From NCBI RefSeq assembly GCF_025766255.1, contig NW_026516808.1, forward strand, positions 1-64,000: 64,000 bases of DNA, written 5' to 3'. Shown here piece after piece: positions 1 through 11,184 of the stretch. Within the stretch, counting starts at the first letter, position 1, and each line of letters begins with the position of its first letter. Origin of the DNA: Zychaea mexicana (lineage: Eukaryota; Mucoromycota; Mucoromycetes; Mucorales; Lichtheimiaceae). The position numbers and the translations under genes were made by a program. The notes under the pieces were generated by a model that searched no databases, was not told the DNA's origin, and saw only the letters and a program-made list of their open reading frames with translations.

Positions 1-291
1 TTTTTGGCGATAATGCAATTTTGCTGAAAAGATTACAAACAAACCTCCTCCAATACTCGCTATAGCTACTACCTTGCCACGATCACCTTTGCCTATGATC
101 AACAGTTCGCCTCCACCAACTTCTCCTGCTGTCGCTGCCCCACCTTTTAGAGCTTCGGGTTTAGAGCGGGGCAGCGCCCTAATGGGAGGGTCAGCGGGAG
201 GGAACGTCCTGCAAATATAGTTATCAATGTCATATTAGCAAAAGCATCTCTAGATCGTAACAAATAATAGAACTTCGGGTCTTTGCTTTGG

Positions 292-455
292 TAAGTAAGT
301 AGGGTGAGCAAAGCGAGCTTTGTTTAGGGTGTACGGTCACATCTTTAGTAGGTAGAGCGAACAAAGCGTGCTTACTTTAGGGTGTAACAATCACATTTTT
401 AGTAAGTATGATAGAGCGAACACAACGGCCTAGGTTTAGGGTGCAACAATCACAC
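292..455. repeat. three imperfect tandem units (about 55-65 bp)
   Basis: Three diverged units each contain gagcgaacAAAGCG-like and tTTAGGGTG(t/c)a motifs followed by a TCACA(t/c)(c/t)TTT-like stretch. No reading frame is conserved between units. The TTAGGG-containing words are not a telomere array because the unit is long and the words do not run head to tail. Function unknown. The rest of 1-800 shows no gene that I can support. Confidence 0.6.
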
Positions 456-817
456 CTTTCATGATGTCCTAGAATTTCCACCTCAACAATTGTCCAATAC
501 CCGTTTCAAGAGCAAGAGAATTCCACCTCTAAGATTCTGACCTATAAATTTTACGAAGAAACTGAACACGATCTGTTCAGTTGCGAGGATTGCCCGGGTA
601 TTGGACATGAATCGTCTGAGAGTTCGGAGTGCATTAACTCGAGTAACTGACACAGTAATCAGCTACATAATCTCAATCTGAAAGAGGTATTGCCTTTAGG
701 CATTTTTAGTGCAGTGACGACAATGACTTCAAGACCAAAATTATAAAAAACACCATTCTCACTCCTGTCAAGCAGAACAAATTTTCAGCATTGTTTGAAG
801 GTAAAAGGGGGGTAGTA

Positions 818-858
818 GGGGGCATTGCCCCCACCCGGGGTCTGGGGCAGAGCCCCAG
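818..858. repeat. GC-rich double hairpin
   Basis: Two adjacent perfect stem-loops: GGGGGC/GCCCCC with a 3-nt loop (818-832) and CTGGGGC/GCCCCAG with a 3-nt loop (842-858), separated by 9 nt. They sit in a GC-rich island of about 150 bp (800-950) inside AT-rich DNA. The form resembles the GC clusters or double-hairpin elements known from fungal mitochondrial genomes. That comparison is by shape only. Confidence 0.6.
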
Positions 859-1327
859 TAAACTGGTTCGTAGAGGACAGATGCTGACACGCAGCGAAGC
901 GGAGGGGCTCACATCGTCCGGAAGTGAAGCGGAGGGACCAGTTTATAGAGAAGAATAAACCATAACTATTATATGTATTCACATTTTATTATTTAATGAT
1001 TAATTTGCTGATTAAATTTATAAATAAAAAAAAGTATCATAAAATTTTATATTTTGGCATTTATTTTAAAGTCCGATTATTGATTATTTTATAAAAATAC
1101 TAGGCAACAATTATTATTATTCATCTATAATATGTATAAGTTATTTCTTAAACAATTTGTTTTTTTTTGTTTTTATTAATCATTTTTATTTATTTAAAGT
1201 ATATAATTACTTAATATAATTTAGATTATTATTTCTAATAAATCAAATTTTTAATTTTTTAAAATATCACATGACTTCTATTTTGCATATTTAATTTATA
1301 AAAATTGGATTTCATTACAAAATTAAA

Positions 1328-2935
1328 ATGGAATCTGATAATGAAATTATGGATGAGTATATAGATAAAGATAATGAAGAAATAAAAGAAAAAATGATAT
1401 AAATAATTTAGTATTAAAGGAATGGTATTTCTTAAGTAAAGATTGGAAAAGTATTGAAAATAAATATAAACATAGAACTGAGATTAAAAATGTAAAAGAA
1501 ATTAGAGAAATTAAAAATGAATTATTAAATAAATTAGGTTATATTGCAGTATTCTTTTTTATCACTGTATTATATACTAACAAAGAATATCCTACACCTT
1601 ATGTAGAAATTGAAAAAGCGTTAATATTATTATATCATTTAACAGAAGGTCTTACCTCCAAAACTATAAAACAATATATGCTATACACTACATTTTATTC
1701 ACTTTATAAAGAATTCTGGATTAATAATTATAATAATTTAAATCATTTTGTTGATATATGCCTAAAAAGTATGTTTAGTAATCTTAAAATTAGAATTTTA
1801 TCAGCAAAAATAAAAAACCCTAAACAAAATAAAAATATAACAATGATGCTTGATGGTCATGATACTGCTGTAGATTATAATAAACCTAATATTTCTAAAT
1901 TAAAAAAATGGTCTTATAAATTAAAAAGTAGTAGTATTAGAGCACAAATATTAATAGATATAAATGAAAACGTAATTAATGTATCAGGAAGTTTATTATG
2001 TGGTATTGGTAGTGATGGTGGAATGATGTTAAATATGAAATTATATAATAAAATTTATCAACAAGATTGTATAGCCCTAGGTAGTGGTTATACACTCTTC
2101 ATTAAAAATTTGAAAATCTTTGCAAAAATAAAAATATTAATTTAGATGATAAAAACTTTTTTTACCCAATAAGAAAAGAAACAGGTATTGCATTAAATGT
2201 TCAAGAAGAGCACTATAATAAGGTTTTTGGTAGTTTCAGGAGTATAGTGGAAAATCAATTTAAGGATTTATTTAATAAATTTAAAAGATTTAATAATAAT
2301 AATTCAATATTAAAAACAGATGATATAAAATATATAAATTTATAATTAAAAGTAGCTTTTCTATTAAAGAATATAAATAATTTTTCAGATAAATTTAACA
2401 TCATTATACAAGATCATCATAAGTTGTGGTTTAATGATAATTTTAATTTTCTATCTGGTATGAGATTAATAGATATAGTCTATACTAATCAAATGGAGCA
2501 AATAAATAAATTAAAAGAGTTAAATAAATTACAAGATGATTTTTTAAATCTAGATATAACTGATAATAATATGATTGAAGATGAACATATAGAAGATGAT
2601 ATAGATAATAATAATATAGATAATAGCATAATTGATGAAGATAATGAAATATATTTTCCTCAATATAGAAACACTAATAAAAAAAGAAAGAAATCCAATA
2701 AAAGAAACTCTAAAAAAAGAAACATTTATGATATAAGAAATATGAATGATGATGAAAATATATATGAAATTGATAAAATAATAAACCATAAAATTGAAGA
2801 TAACAAATATATATTCTATGTTAAATGGGTAGGTTACAATGATGATGGTAATACGTAGGTTAAAGAATCAGATTTTAAACAAAAAGAAATTTTAATAGAC
2901 TATTTTAATGAAAAAAACATTATATATAGAAATTA
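1328..2935 (+). pseudogene. DDE transposase with C-terminal chromodomain (AT-rich, broken)
   Basis: Coding fragments run from ATG 1328 to about 2935. The catalytic core is visible in the 1678-2145 frame: a first Asp in MMLDGHDT, then a block with SSSIRAQILIDINENVINVSG, as expected of DDE_Tnp_4/PIF-type nucleases. After a frameshift near 2080-2110 the frame continues with a Glu block (GSFRSIVENQF, about 2235-2265), the usual last catalytic residue of such nucleases. The 2424-2858 frame is an acidic/Asn-rich linker and NLS-like KKRKKSNKR followed by a chromodomain (YEIDKIINHK, then FYVKWVGYNDDGNT) that is cut by a TAG at about 2856 and continues in frame for about 25 codons. Several stops and frameshifts make it inactive. 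Base composition is far more AT-rich than elements further right, suggesting a separate transposon lineage. Chromodomain DDE proteins of this kind are common in Glomeromycotina and relatives (recalled). Confidence 0.6.
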
Positions 2936-4558
2936 AAAAGTAAATTTATTTTAATTAAATATAAAACTATAAAATATATCATCAACTATATTTTTTTCTA
3001 AAACTACAGGCATGGATTAATCTTCAGAGTATTATTTTAGCTATCTACTAAGAAACATATGGGAATTAATAAATTTAACTATATATTGTAATATACTAAG
3101 TACTATAAATAGATTGCGGAGTTATAATTTTCAGTTATAAAATAATATTAATTAAAAATTATAATTTGTATAACATTTGAAAATAAAGTAAAAAAAGAAA
3201 TTAATATAATTTCTTAAAATGAAATAAAAATAAATAAAAAAATTAATATAAAATAACTTTTTAGATTCAAAATTTATAATAAAGAATGAAAAATTAAAAA
3301 TCAATATATAATGTAACGTTTCTTATAGCTAATGATAGTGCTTTATTAGACCACATGGCACTGATAGTGACGCGTCAGCACAGGTAGTAAAAAAAAGGAT
3401 GGAATAATAGTATACAAAAAATAGTAAGGGAAAAAAATACAAAAGAAAAGCTATATAGAAACTATTCAATAAACTACACATGCTGATGGTATTCAAAAAG
3501 CAGCAGTACTAAGGGATTCTTGCTACAGCGATGTATATAGAGATTTTTAATAGAAAAAAAGAGAAAAAGTGTAACTATTAAAATACGTCCTATACTCTAT
3601 TGCTCCACACTATTATAACCCCCACCCTTAAACTTACCTTATAGTACATCATCTTGTTTCGTTTTCATGGACCACTGTAGCCTAAGGAGGGATCAGTTAG
3701 ATGAGGTTATAGCGAGCTGGTTAGTAACATGAAAGAGGTTGAAGGAATAGCTGGTGAAGTGAGCTCAATCTCATTGGCAGAAGTGAAATAAAGTGAAGTT
3801 GCTCAAGTGACGGTGCTTAGGCGATGGTGTTAGTATGAAGGACTTCAAGGAAGACACATTCAGCATGAAGATGTGACAATCTGATGAGGCCGTTCAAGTA
3901 AAAAAGCTCAAAGTATAAGTTGGAGATACACAGCAAATGTAAAAAAAAGTGGGTAGAAGAGAAAAAGGTGACAAAATTGAATTGAGCAGAGTGGAATACT
4001 AAATAATGAAAAAGAGCGGCAAAAAGATACACGTAGAAGAAGCTTTTGAAGAAACACGTCTTTCATATAAAAAAGCTGCTTTATTCAATTCTTATATGTC
4101 TAGAGCGCAAGGCCATGACGAACTTTTTCATCTAATGTTCGATCGTTAAATTCTATTGTAGGCTGTTCACGGGAGGATGTGTGCCCGGGTTCGCGGATTT
4201 TGTCTATCTCATGTAGAAAGCGTGTTGCTTATAAAGCTGATTTAGACTATGCTGCATATATCAAGATGAATAGAGTACGAGTGATCTCATGCTAGTCCTT
4301 ACATTATCGGATCTCCAAGCTGGATGAGAGATCACTTCGCTATCCTCAATATCAGACATGCATGCTGCAACAAAGATATCTCCGGAATCTTAATACAAGG
4401 ACAGTGCCAGATGGGTCTTGTTTGCGTTATACGTTTTCTTACGCTTGTTTGCCAACTATCAACCGAATATATATTGTATGTTATTGCGAATCCATGCTGT
4501 AAAGAGAAGTTGAAAATAAACCTACACTTGCATGTGCAGCTCGTTTCTTGCTTTTTTG
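2936..4558. other. no supported gene
   Basis: The AT-rich tail of the transposon relic grades into ordinary intergenic sequence from about 3.3 kb. Short open frames here are not supported by composition, motifs or splice signals. I see nothing further. Confidence 0.5.
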
Positions 4559-5134
4559 TCAGCAAGCTTCTTTTATGTGGTCCAGCTGTGTTTCCCAATT
4601 TTTCTTATTGTAAAAAGAAACCCTGAGCGCCCTCTTCATAGCCTGGGTGCTCCAGTTAAAAAGCTGGTAATCTCGACTCTCCGTCACTGTCCTAAGAACT
4701 TGACTTATGATTGTAGAGTTTGGCTGATCATTTATGCGTAGGCTATAATCCCAGGCAAGACCTTGGTGCTTGGATACAGAGGAATAGGCTTCTTGCAGAA
4801 GGCCCTAATAAACAATTCAAAAGTTGACGAGATGTTTGTAGTAGCCCATACAAAATAGCTGCCATCTTGTAAACCTCCTATAAATACTTACCATCATACT
4901 ACTACTGCTGTTGTTCTTGATATCACTTCCAGCTCTGATTGTATTGTAGCTCTCGACATATGCCGCGAGTTTCTGTTCCAGCTGCCCTACTTGCTGGCGT
5001 AGTGACTGGATTTCATTGTTATTGATTGGAGAAAAGCTTTGTTGGTGGAATTGACCTGCTGGGAATATGGTAGTAGAGAAAGTAGTGACGATATAGATTA
5101 CTATGATGCCTATCAATGCTAGAGAATGGCCCAT
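4559..5134 (-). CDS. small single-pass membrane protein, two exons, unknown function
   Basis: Exon 1 (5134-4892, 81 codons) begins MGHSLALIGIIVIYIVTT, a hydrophobic signal-anchor at residues 5-19, followed by a heptad-like stretch (about residues 41-60, with SLRQQVGQLEQKLAAYV). It ends exactly at a GTAAGT donor. The proposed acceptor (ttattAG at 4805-4806) opens an exon of 81 codons plus TGA (4804-4559) in the same phase, containing LAWDYSLRINDQPNS and SRDYQLFNWSTQAMKRALRV. The predicted protein is 162 aa: short cytosolic N-terminus, membrane anchor, coiled coil, charged C-terminal domain. Start chosen because ATG 5134 is the first Met before the anchor. Unlike its neighbours it has no stop or frameshift, so it is my best candidate host gene. 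I do not recognise the family. The acceptor is inferred, not proven. Confidence 0.5.
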
Positions 5135-5532
5135 CTATTTATACTTTAGCTGAAATGGATGATTCAGACACTAAGTTACCGAGCTCTCTACTAGATAAAA
5201 GTCTTGGCCAAATAAGTTGAGATGTCCGCTCTCTGAATGAGCTATTCAGTACAGGCCATCTGGAACACTTTTGCATGATATGCCTTGATGTGTAAAATCT
5301 GTAAACAAGTCTCAGGAAAAGTAGACATCTATTATAGACAGGGATGCATCTAATCGCGCGAGGATGGTATTTGTTGTTTTTCTTTCTTAGCTATGTGATG
5401 CAGATATAGTTTTGCTTTGAAATAAGTGAGACATCATTGTCAGATTCGGGGCATGTCTGTTATATAACATCCATGAGTGCGTAGTACATGACAGAATACA
5501 TAGATGCTTGGAGGAAAGAGAGAAAATTATAT

Positions 5533-5778
5533 ATACCAAAAAGAGATGCTGCCCGCTGTACGCTATCTATTACTAAAGCCAAAGTCATGCATAAGAAAGA
5601 TGTGATATGTTAGTGTAGGGACAACGATAAAACAATACCAAATCGAGATGCTGTCCGCTGTATATTACCCATCATTTATCATCTGTCGTATTGAAGGCAG
5701 AAGTATACATATCTCATTGTGCGGGAGAAAAAAAACATGCATAGACAAAGTTACCAAATCCAGATGCTGCCCGCTGTA
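5533..5778 (-). repeat. three copies of a 27-nt motif upstream of the membrane-protein gene
   Basis: Copies lie at 5533-5560, 5636-5662 and 5752-5778, spaced 103 and 116 bp. On the minus strand each reads TACAG, then 19 nt (CGG(g/a)CAGCATCT plus seven partly variable bases ending TTTG or TTTTG), then GTA. Each is therefore bounded by a potential AG acceptor and GTA donor. The sequence between copies is poorly conserved. They lie 400-640 bp upstream of the minus-strand ATG at 5134, so they could be repeated regulatory sites or duplicated 19-nt micro-exons of a 5' leader. Confidence 0.5.
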
Positions 5779-5872
5779 ATATATATCAACTAGGTCAAAG
5801 CCTTGTTCGTGCATATGCATTTCCTATTCTTTTCGTTCGCTGCTGTAAGCGTCATGCAGCTACCATTACACA

Positions 5873-6940
5873 ATGGGACGTGGAATATGCATATCCTGGT
5901 TTTTCTATCGATTCGCGCCATCACATTATAATAAAAAAAACTATCAATCCAGTTGTGAGCAGCTGTTTTTTATTTCATTCTTTCACGAAAAAAATGTTGT
6001 TACCCTCTGGTTGCTGTGCAAGATAATTGTACCTGCAAAAAATTCATCTGTAGCTTACTGTTCTACATGAAGATGGCCATGAAAAATTAAACGCACTTCA
6101 GAAACAGCGGTGTTTACTCTACCTGTATAGTAGCATTTACCAAAAACGACTACACATCCACACCAGTATTGCTGTGCATTTCCAACAATTAATATAGCAT
6201 CCTCATCCGTCCAAAGTCCAAAGCAATAATAGCTTCCAAGTACTTTCTGCATAAGTTTTCTGCTTCGACTATATATAAGCTAGATAAAATAAGTCTTTGG
6301 ATCATATAACCATTTTTTTCAAGTACCTTCATTATGTCAACTCCCCCACGCTTCCATCACTTACACTGGATCCAAACAGAGCTGTACTGTGTCATTGCGA
6401 CAGTTGTTTCGTTTCAAACGACTCGCACTGTAAGCTTGTGTCAGCACGAACAGAACGTCGCCATCGTCACGACCATGGAATAGCCAAGTGTATGTTGTCG
6501 TATATATATTGCTGTATATGTTGTTGTGTATATATTGTTGTATGGTTCCTAATACATAAATGGCCATCCTTCTAGCTTCTGCATGGCGCGAAGGTCGTTC
6601 AAACCTCTAGCTACTCTATTTGGATCAGCCAAGCACCGGCGAAAGCTGCCATTTGTTTTTAGAGTAGGAATGTCTTCGGTTGTTCGGTGCTAGTATCGAC
6701 GATCAGACCATTAACGTTACTGCCATTTGACCCATTAGCCACACCAATAGAGCTCGATTCAAGCTTGAGTGAGACCAGCAGCCAAGCTACAAGCACGATT
6801 GACTTGCTGCAACCGCCACCCCATCAGTTTCGACATTCGACATTACTATTGAGGGAGAAGAGGACGAAAACACCAATGGTAAATTTATGTTCTCGTATAA
6901 GCTAAAGATAGTAGCACGAAATTCAAATTATTAGTATCTT
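5873..6940. other. no firm gene; one possible minus-strand exon at 6055-6252
   Basis: The minus-strand frame 6252-6055 encodes a stretch with CGCVVVFGKC and VNTAVSEVRLIFHGHLHVE. That faintly resembles the N-domain of arrestin-like proteins (beta strands ending in a G-x-x-x-V-E pattern), and a GTAAGC donor overlaps its end. I could not join it to convincing neighbouring exons, so I call it only a possible exon. A TGTATATAT/TTGT-rich low-complexity patch lies at 6498-6545. Nothing else supported. Confidence 0.25.
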
Positions 6941-6947
6941 ATATACT

Positions 6948-9752
6948 ATGTTCTACACAGATATTACACGACCATCCGACTTCATCATCATGTTTTACCT
7001 TTTACTAGCCTTGTTCCAAGATCGCTATTTGAGTAGGGCTGGTAGTGAGCTGCTCCTCCATTTTCTATCTGTCGTTTTTGCAGGTCTCTACATTCCAATC
7101 AGTATCCCACGGTTAATGGCTACCGTACACCGCTTATCTGGTCTTAACGAGCTCTTGGATTGCGGTCAAGCAATCGTTATATGTCCCAGCTGCCACTGCC
7201 TCTATCAAAATGAACATATACCTACTGACTTGAAATGCTCGTTCGGGAAGTTCCCACACCATCCAATGACAGCACACTGAGCCCCATGGAGGGTAAACCC
7301 TAGTTCTATATTTCTTGTAGAATTATAAATATGTAAAAAATTATAAGTAATATAATTTTTAAATATTTATAATAAAGAGTGAAATTAATTTTTTGTTTAA
7401 AAAAATAATTTCTCAACCCCTGTGTTAATTCTCAACCCCGGGTTTATTCTCGCTATTATGTTTTGAAAAACCTAGGCTAGAACTTTAGTTCGACGCCTGG
7501 AGTGAATGAAATGAACGGAGCTTGACTAGAATAATAAAATATCATAAATTTACAGTTTACTGTAAAATTTATAGATATTGTTTATTCGCCCATGTGGCAT
7601 GAACTTGTTTCATTTGAGAAACAGAAACCTTGCACCTCCCAAAGTGTATGCGTATCATCCTGTGTCAGCAAGCCTTGCAATTATGATGCATAGACCAGGA
7701 TTCGGTGAAAAACTCCAGCACTGGAGGAAGCGAACCCCACGACCAAATTCTTTGGATGATGTATATAATGGTCGCAAATGGTGGTCGATAATGGCGCCAG
7801 AATCCACGGCAGAAAATCCTGTATCATTCGTTGGACGTGTCGGAAATCAACACTTACTTATGTTGACGCTCAATGTCGATTGGTTCCAGTCATTCGATAA
7901 GCAGACTTCGTATTCTGTCGGTGCACTGTATATGACAATCAATAACCTGCCAAGATCTGAACGATTCAAGTCATCAAATGTCATATTGGTCGGTATAGCA
8001 CTGGGACCCCATGAAAGTTCTAAAGGTACCATTTCGATTATACTGTTGCTCATCTTTTTACTCGTTGATTCTGGAGTCTCGCATGTGTGATTCTGATTCC
8101 CTTTCCTTTTTATACTGATAGAGCAAATCAATAATTTCCTACGTCCAATGGTCGACGATCTGTTACATTTATATTATGGCAAAGATATAGTTATTGATGA
8201 CGGCTCCTTGGTCAAAGTGCGAGCAGCTCTATGGTTCGTAGCATTGGACATACCGGCTTCAAGAAAGGTTTCTGGCTTTACAGGTCCAAACTCATTCTAC
8301 GGATGTAACCATTGCGACATTTCCTGGCCATTGCAAGCAGAGAATCCAAGGCTGTGCAATTACTCTAACTTTGACTTTCCTTGGAGATTACGGACAAAGG
8401 CAAAGAACTTAGTAGACGCAAAAGCTTGGAAGGCAGCAAAAACGGCTACCGAAAGGACACAGTTGGAGAAGTCAAATGGAACACACTGGTCCGAGTTGCA
8501 TCGTCTTCTATACTTTGATCCTATTTCGCAGACAATAGTCAACTGTATGCACAACATGTTCTGTGGGACAGCCGAGCGCATGGCCACCATATAGAAAGAT
8601 GACGGAACCTTGACCAAGGAGCATTTGACCGATATAGAGAGTTGCCTTGAAAAGATGGTGGTGCCCCTATCATACAGCATCGCTCGCGGCTGTATTACGA
8701 CTGGATTTACTGGAATGACGTCAGATGAATGGAGGTCGTGGACTGTTGCACTCTCGCCGTCGTTGTTGAAGGGAAGATTGCTTGGAGAAAAGATGACACA
8801 CTGGTTGCTCTTTATCACAGCAGCATGTCTCCTCTGTAAGCCATCCATCACCATTGCCGAAAACGAGGAAGCCTACCAACTGCTGCTCAAATTTGGCCGC
8901 AACTTTTCAAGATTGTACTCTAGAGATCAAGTCAAGCCAAATATGCACTTGCATGTTCACCTTTACGACATAGTACTCAATTTTGGCAGCTGCTATAACG
9001 TGTGGGTATTCAGCTTTGAGCGGTTTAACAAGATCATCAAGAACCAGCACACTAACCAAAACGACCATTTCGAGCTTACGTACATGAAGAAGTTCTTGAG
9101 TGTCGTTTTCGCTGATGATATAGTCCGACGAGTCGTGGTCGAGTGGTGCGGCAACAGCACGATTGCCAGATAGATTGCTGAGGTGTTGCTGCTACAATCA
9201 GAAGCCATGTAAGAGCATTACGATTGTCAGCTGTTCTTGGATCAATCGGATTTCGACTATGCCGCGGGAGTAAGCGTAGTTTGTTGGGAGCTGCTGCCAC
9301 CATCATGTCTTCCCCTTAAGACAGGCAAAAAAGTGTACATGAATACGCACCACTACCACTGTCTTGTCGAGTATTACCAATCGATGTTTCCAGACATGAA
9401 TTTTGTGTCACTCGCCAGCACTAGTGGTAATCAGGTCAGCGATCACCTCTACAAATTTGCAAAAGTCGATCTCCTGGGCCAAACATTCATTTCCGAAATG
9501 TCTCGCCACATCAACACCAGCACCTATGTCCGAGTCGTTTGCCCAAGTACTCAGTTTCATACTGAAGCGATCGTTCGTCCTGGGCGCATTTTATATTTCT
9601 TTGTCCACAACCTGTGCAATCCCACCGACAGTAATTTCTGCCAGTTCGTTTTTGCTTTTGTTGAGTACCTACAACCAAATAAGCAAGTCGTTGAGTTGTT
9701 TAGGATGCTAGGCATAGACGTCTACTATTTAGAAATCGAACCATATATATAG
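6948..9752 (+). pseudogene. Tnp2/Plavaka-like (CACTA superfamily) transposase, broken
   Basis: Fragments in order: a Cys-rich N-terminal block (7150-7280, VICPSCHCLYQ...KCSFGKFPHHP); after an insertion, 7578-8090 with VDWFQSFDKQTSYSVGALY, NNLPRSERFK and VILVGIALGP; 8148-8594 with RAALWFVALDIPASRKVSGF, the GCNHCD zinc pair and NCMHNMFCGTAERM; 8610-9173; and 9237-9752. The WFQ...YSVG, DIPA-RKV-GF-G and D/N-x-MHN-x-F-GT blocks are what I know from Plavaka/Tnp2-type transposases of fungi. Stops (TAG at 8592, 9171) and a phase change interrupt it. A probable intron lies at about 8020-8130. The N-terminal block and the core are separated by an AT-rich insert. I could not define terminal inverted repeats. 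Confidence 0.65.
7290..7583 (+). repeat. AT-rich insertion (about 290 bp) with two stem-loops
   Basis: It separates two blocks of the transposase and is flanked by similar 7-8 bp words (GCCCCATG at about 7282-7289, GCCCATG at about 7588-7594), consistent with an insertion duplication. Its right part carries a 6-bp stem CTAGGC/GCCTGG (7472-7477 with 7495-7500, one G-U) with a 17-nt loop, then a second hairpin (7546-7556 with 7559-7570). This order matches the structured 3' part of the A, B and C repeats elsewhere in the window, but the loop sequence differs, so membership of that superfamily is tentative. Confidence 0.4.
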
Positions 9753-10266
9753 CAATGTGTCGTTCCTTTGGGGAGGCTCCATTCTGGCGTTGTTGTTACC
9801 CCTATTCAAATAGACAATAGCTGTGCTCTTACATATTTACCATATAAAATAAAAGTAATCTACTCTTAAAAGCAAAATACCTTAGGTTAGGTCTTTTTCT
9901 TTTTTTGGCTTCGCTGCTGTAGTTGTAATAAAGAATAAAATAAAAACAAGTTTTGAATTATAGAAATCGCTTCAGATTTAAAAAGCATTTTGAAGGAATC
10001 TAATGCGATGGCGAATTAAGAAACTTATAGATGGTCAAATGAATAAAAATATTAAAGATTTGATTTAGTAATTGGCAAAAAATAAAAATAAAAATAAAAA
10101 TAAAAATAAAAAAGGAGAAGAAAGCAAAGTAGTGGAGACCAGCATAGTGGCAGTAAAAGTGTCAGAGTAGGAAGAAGCACAGCAAGTCCAGGTGGTGTAA
10201 AAAAGGGGTCATCCCAGATGGTTTTAGGAAAGAAGGATTTTAGTGGGGGAGCCAATTTTATCCATC
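9753..10266. other. spacer with (AATAAA)n
   Basis: No gene seen. A simple A4-5T run of about 33 bp lies at 10079-10111. Confidence 0.5.
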
Positions 10267-10629
10267 GGGTTTAATCCTTATCTGTAATTCTTTAAAGGTT
10301 TTATTAACTAAAGGTGAATCATTGTTTAAACACTTGTAGGAAAAAATAAAAAATTAGACTATAATTTTTTTATTTTTGAAACACTTAAGGTATTTTTTTT
10401 TATTTTTTTTAATTTTCTAAACAGTTTAGGTTTTACATAAATTTGTTTAAACCCTTTAGGTTGTAATATACTTTTATGTTTAATTTAACACTTATAGTAG
10501 CGGAACAGTAGTGAGCAAGTCCCCTCTCTAGCCGAGGAATACTTGGACGATGGCTAGCTTGACAGTGAAATCCTTAACTAAAATTAATTAGCAATTTATT
10601 GCTAAATTAATTGTTATGGATTGATACTC
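10267..10629 (+). repeat. AT-rich interspersed repeat A, copy 1
   Basis: Nearly identical to 12212-12575 in direct orientation. Shared features in order: start gggtttaatccttatctg, T-rich body, then a GC-richer core. The core holds an A-box-like word TAGCGGAACAG (10498-10508, fits TRGYNNARNNG), then stem CTAGCC (10528-10533), an 18-nt loop (10534-10551) and GGCTAG (10552-10557). A second long stem follows (10582-10594 with 10599-10612). No reading frame. Likely a non-coding retroposon with a structured RNA end. Confidence 0.7.
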
Positions 10630-10689
10630 TAGTGGTAGTGGATAATGAGAAAAGCCTTGTGCTTTTCCATTATGGCGCATATGCATTAC

Positions 10690-11036
10690 CAACTGTATTT
10701 ATATAAAAACTATTGGTAACAAACTTTTTGTTAGTAACAAAAATTTAAAATTGTTGTTAAATTGATTTTAATTTTTATAAAAATAGTAAAATGACAAAAA
10801 TAAATAAATTTATTTTGTCAATTTACTAATAAATATTTTTTCAAAATATTTATACCAGACGGAAAAAAAGAAAAAGAATATTTTCTTTTTGTTAATATAA
10901 ATATTAATTAAGAAATAAAAAAAAACATTCTTTTTTTTTCTTTCCATCTGGTCAGATGTTTACATCTGAAAATAGTAGAATGCCAAAAAATTATTTTGGC
11001 ATTTTACTATTTAGGGGTCTTTAGACCCGTCTGGAC
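10690..11036. repeat. cluster of palindromes
   Basis: At least four inverted repeats follow one another: about 10786-10830 (AGTAAAATGACAAAA with its complement), 10857-10956 (ACCAGACGGAAA...TTTCCATCTGGT), 10969-11012 (18 of 19 pairs, containing GAATGCCAAAA) and GGGTCT/AGACCC at about 11013-11027. They occupy the space between repeat A copy 1 and the Zn-finger ORF. Possibly the terminal or subterminal region of the element carrying that ORF. Confidence 0.5.
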
Positions 11037-11184
11037 AAGAATATATAAATAATTTAAATGTAATAATGTTGCAGAGTTATAACCATTAGTATTTACTAAT
11101 AAATAAATTTTAAACTCAATTACTTTTTTTTATAAAATTGAATTTTATTTTTAAATAAAAATAAAATCATCCAAAGGTTTAATA

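Noticed and set aside
292..455. Telomeric or subtelomeric TTAGGG array
   Set aside because: TTAGGG occurs once per long unit and not in tandem.
785..982. Small proteins over the GC-rich island
   Set aside because: Frames arise from the GC hairpins and have low-complexity Pro/Leu composition.
10498..10570. Conserved core as a tRNA or 5S rRNA gene
   Set aside because: The A-box-like word and the TACTTGGAC word resemble parts of tRNA and 5S genes, but no cloverleaf or 5S fold can be completed. I kept only the hairpins that covary.
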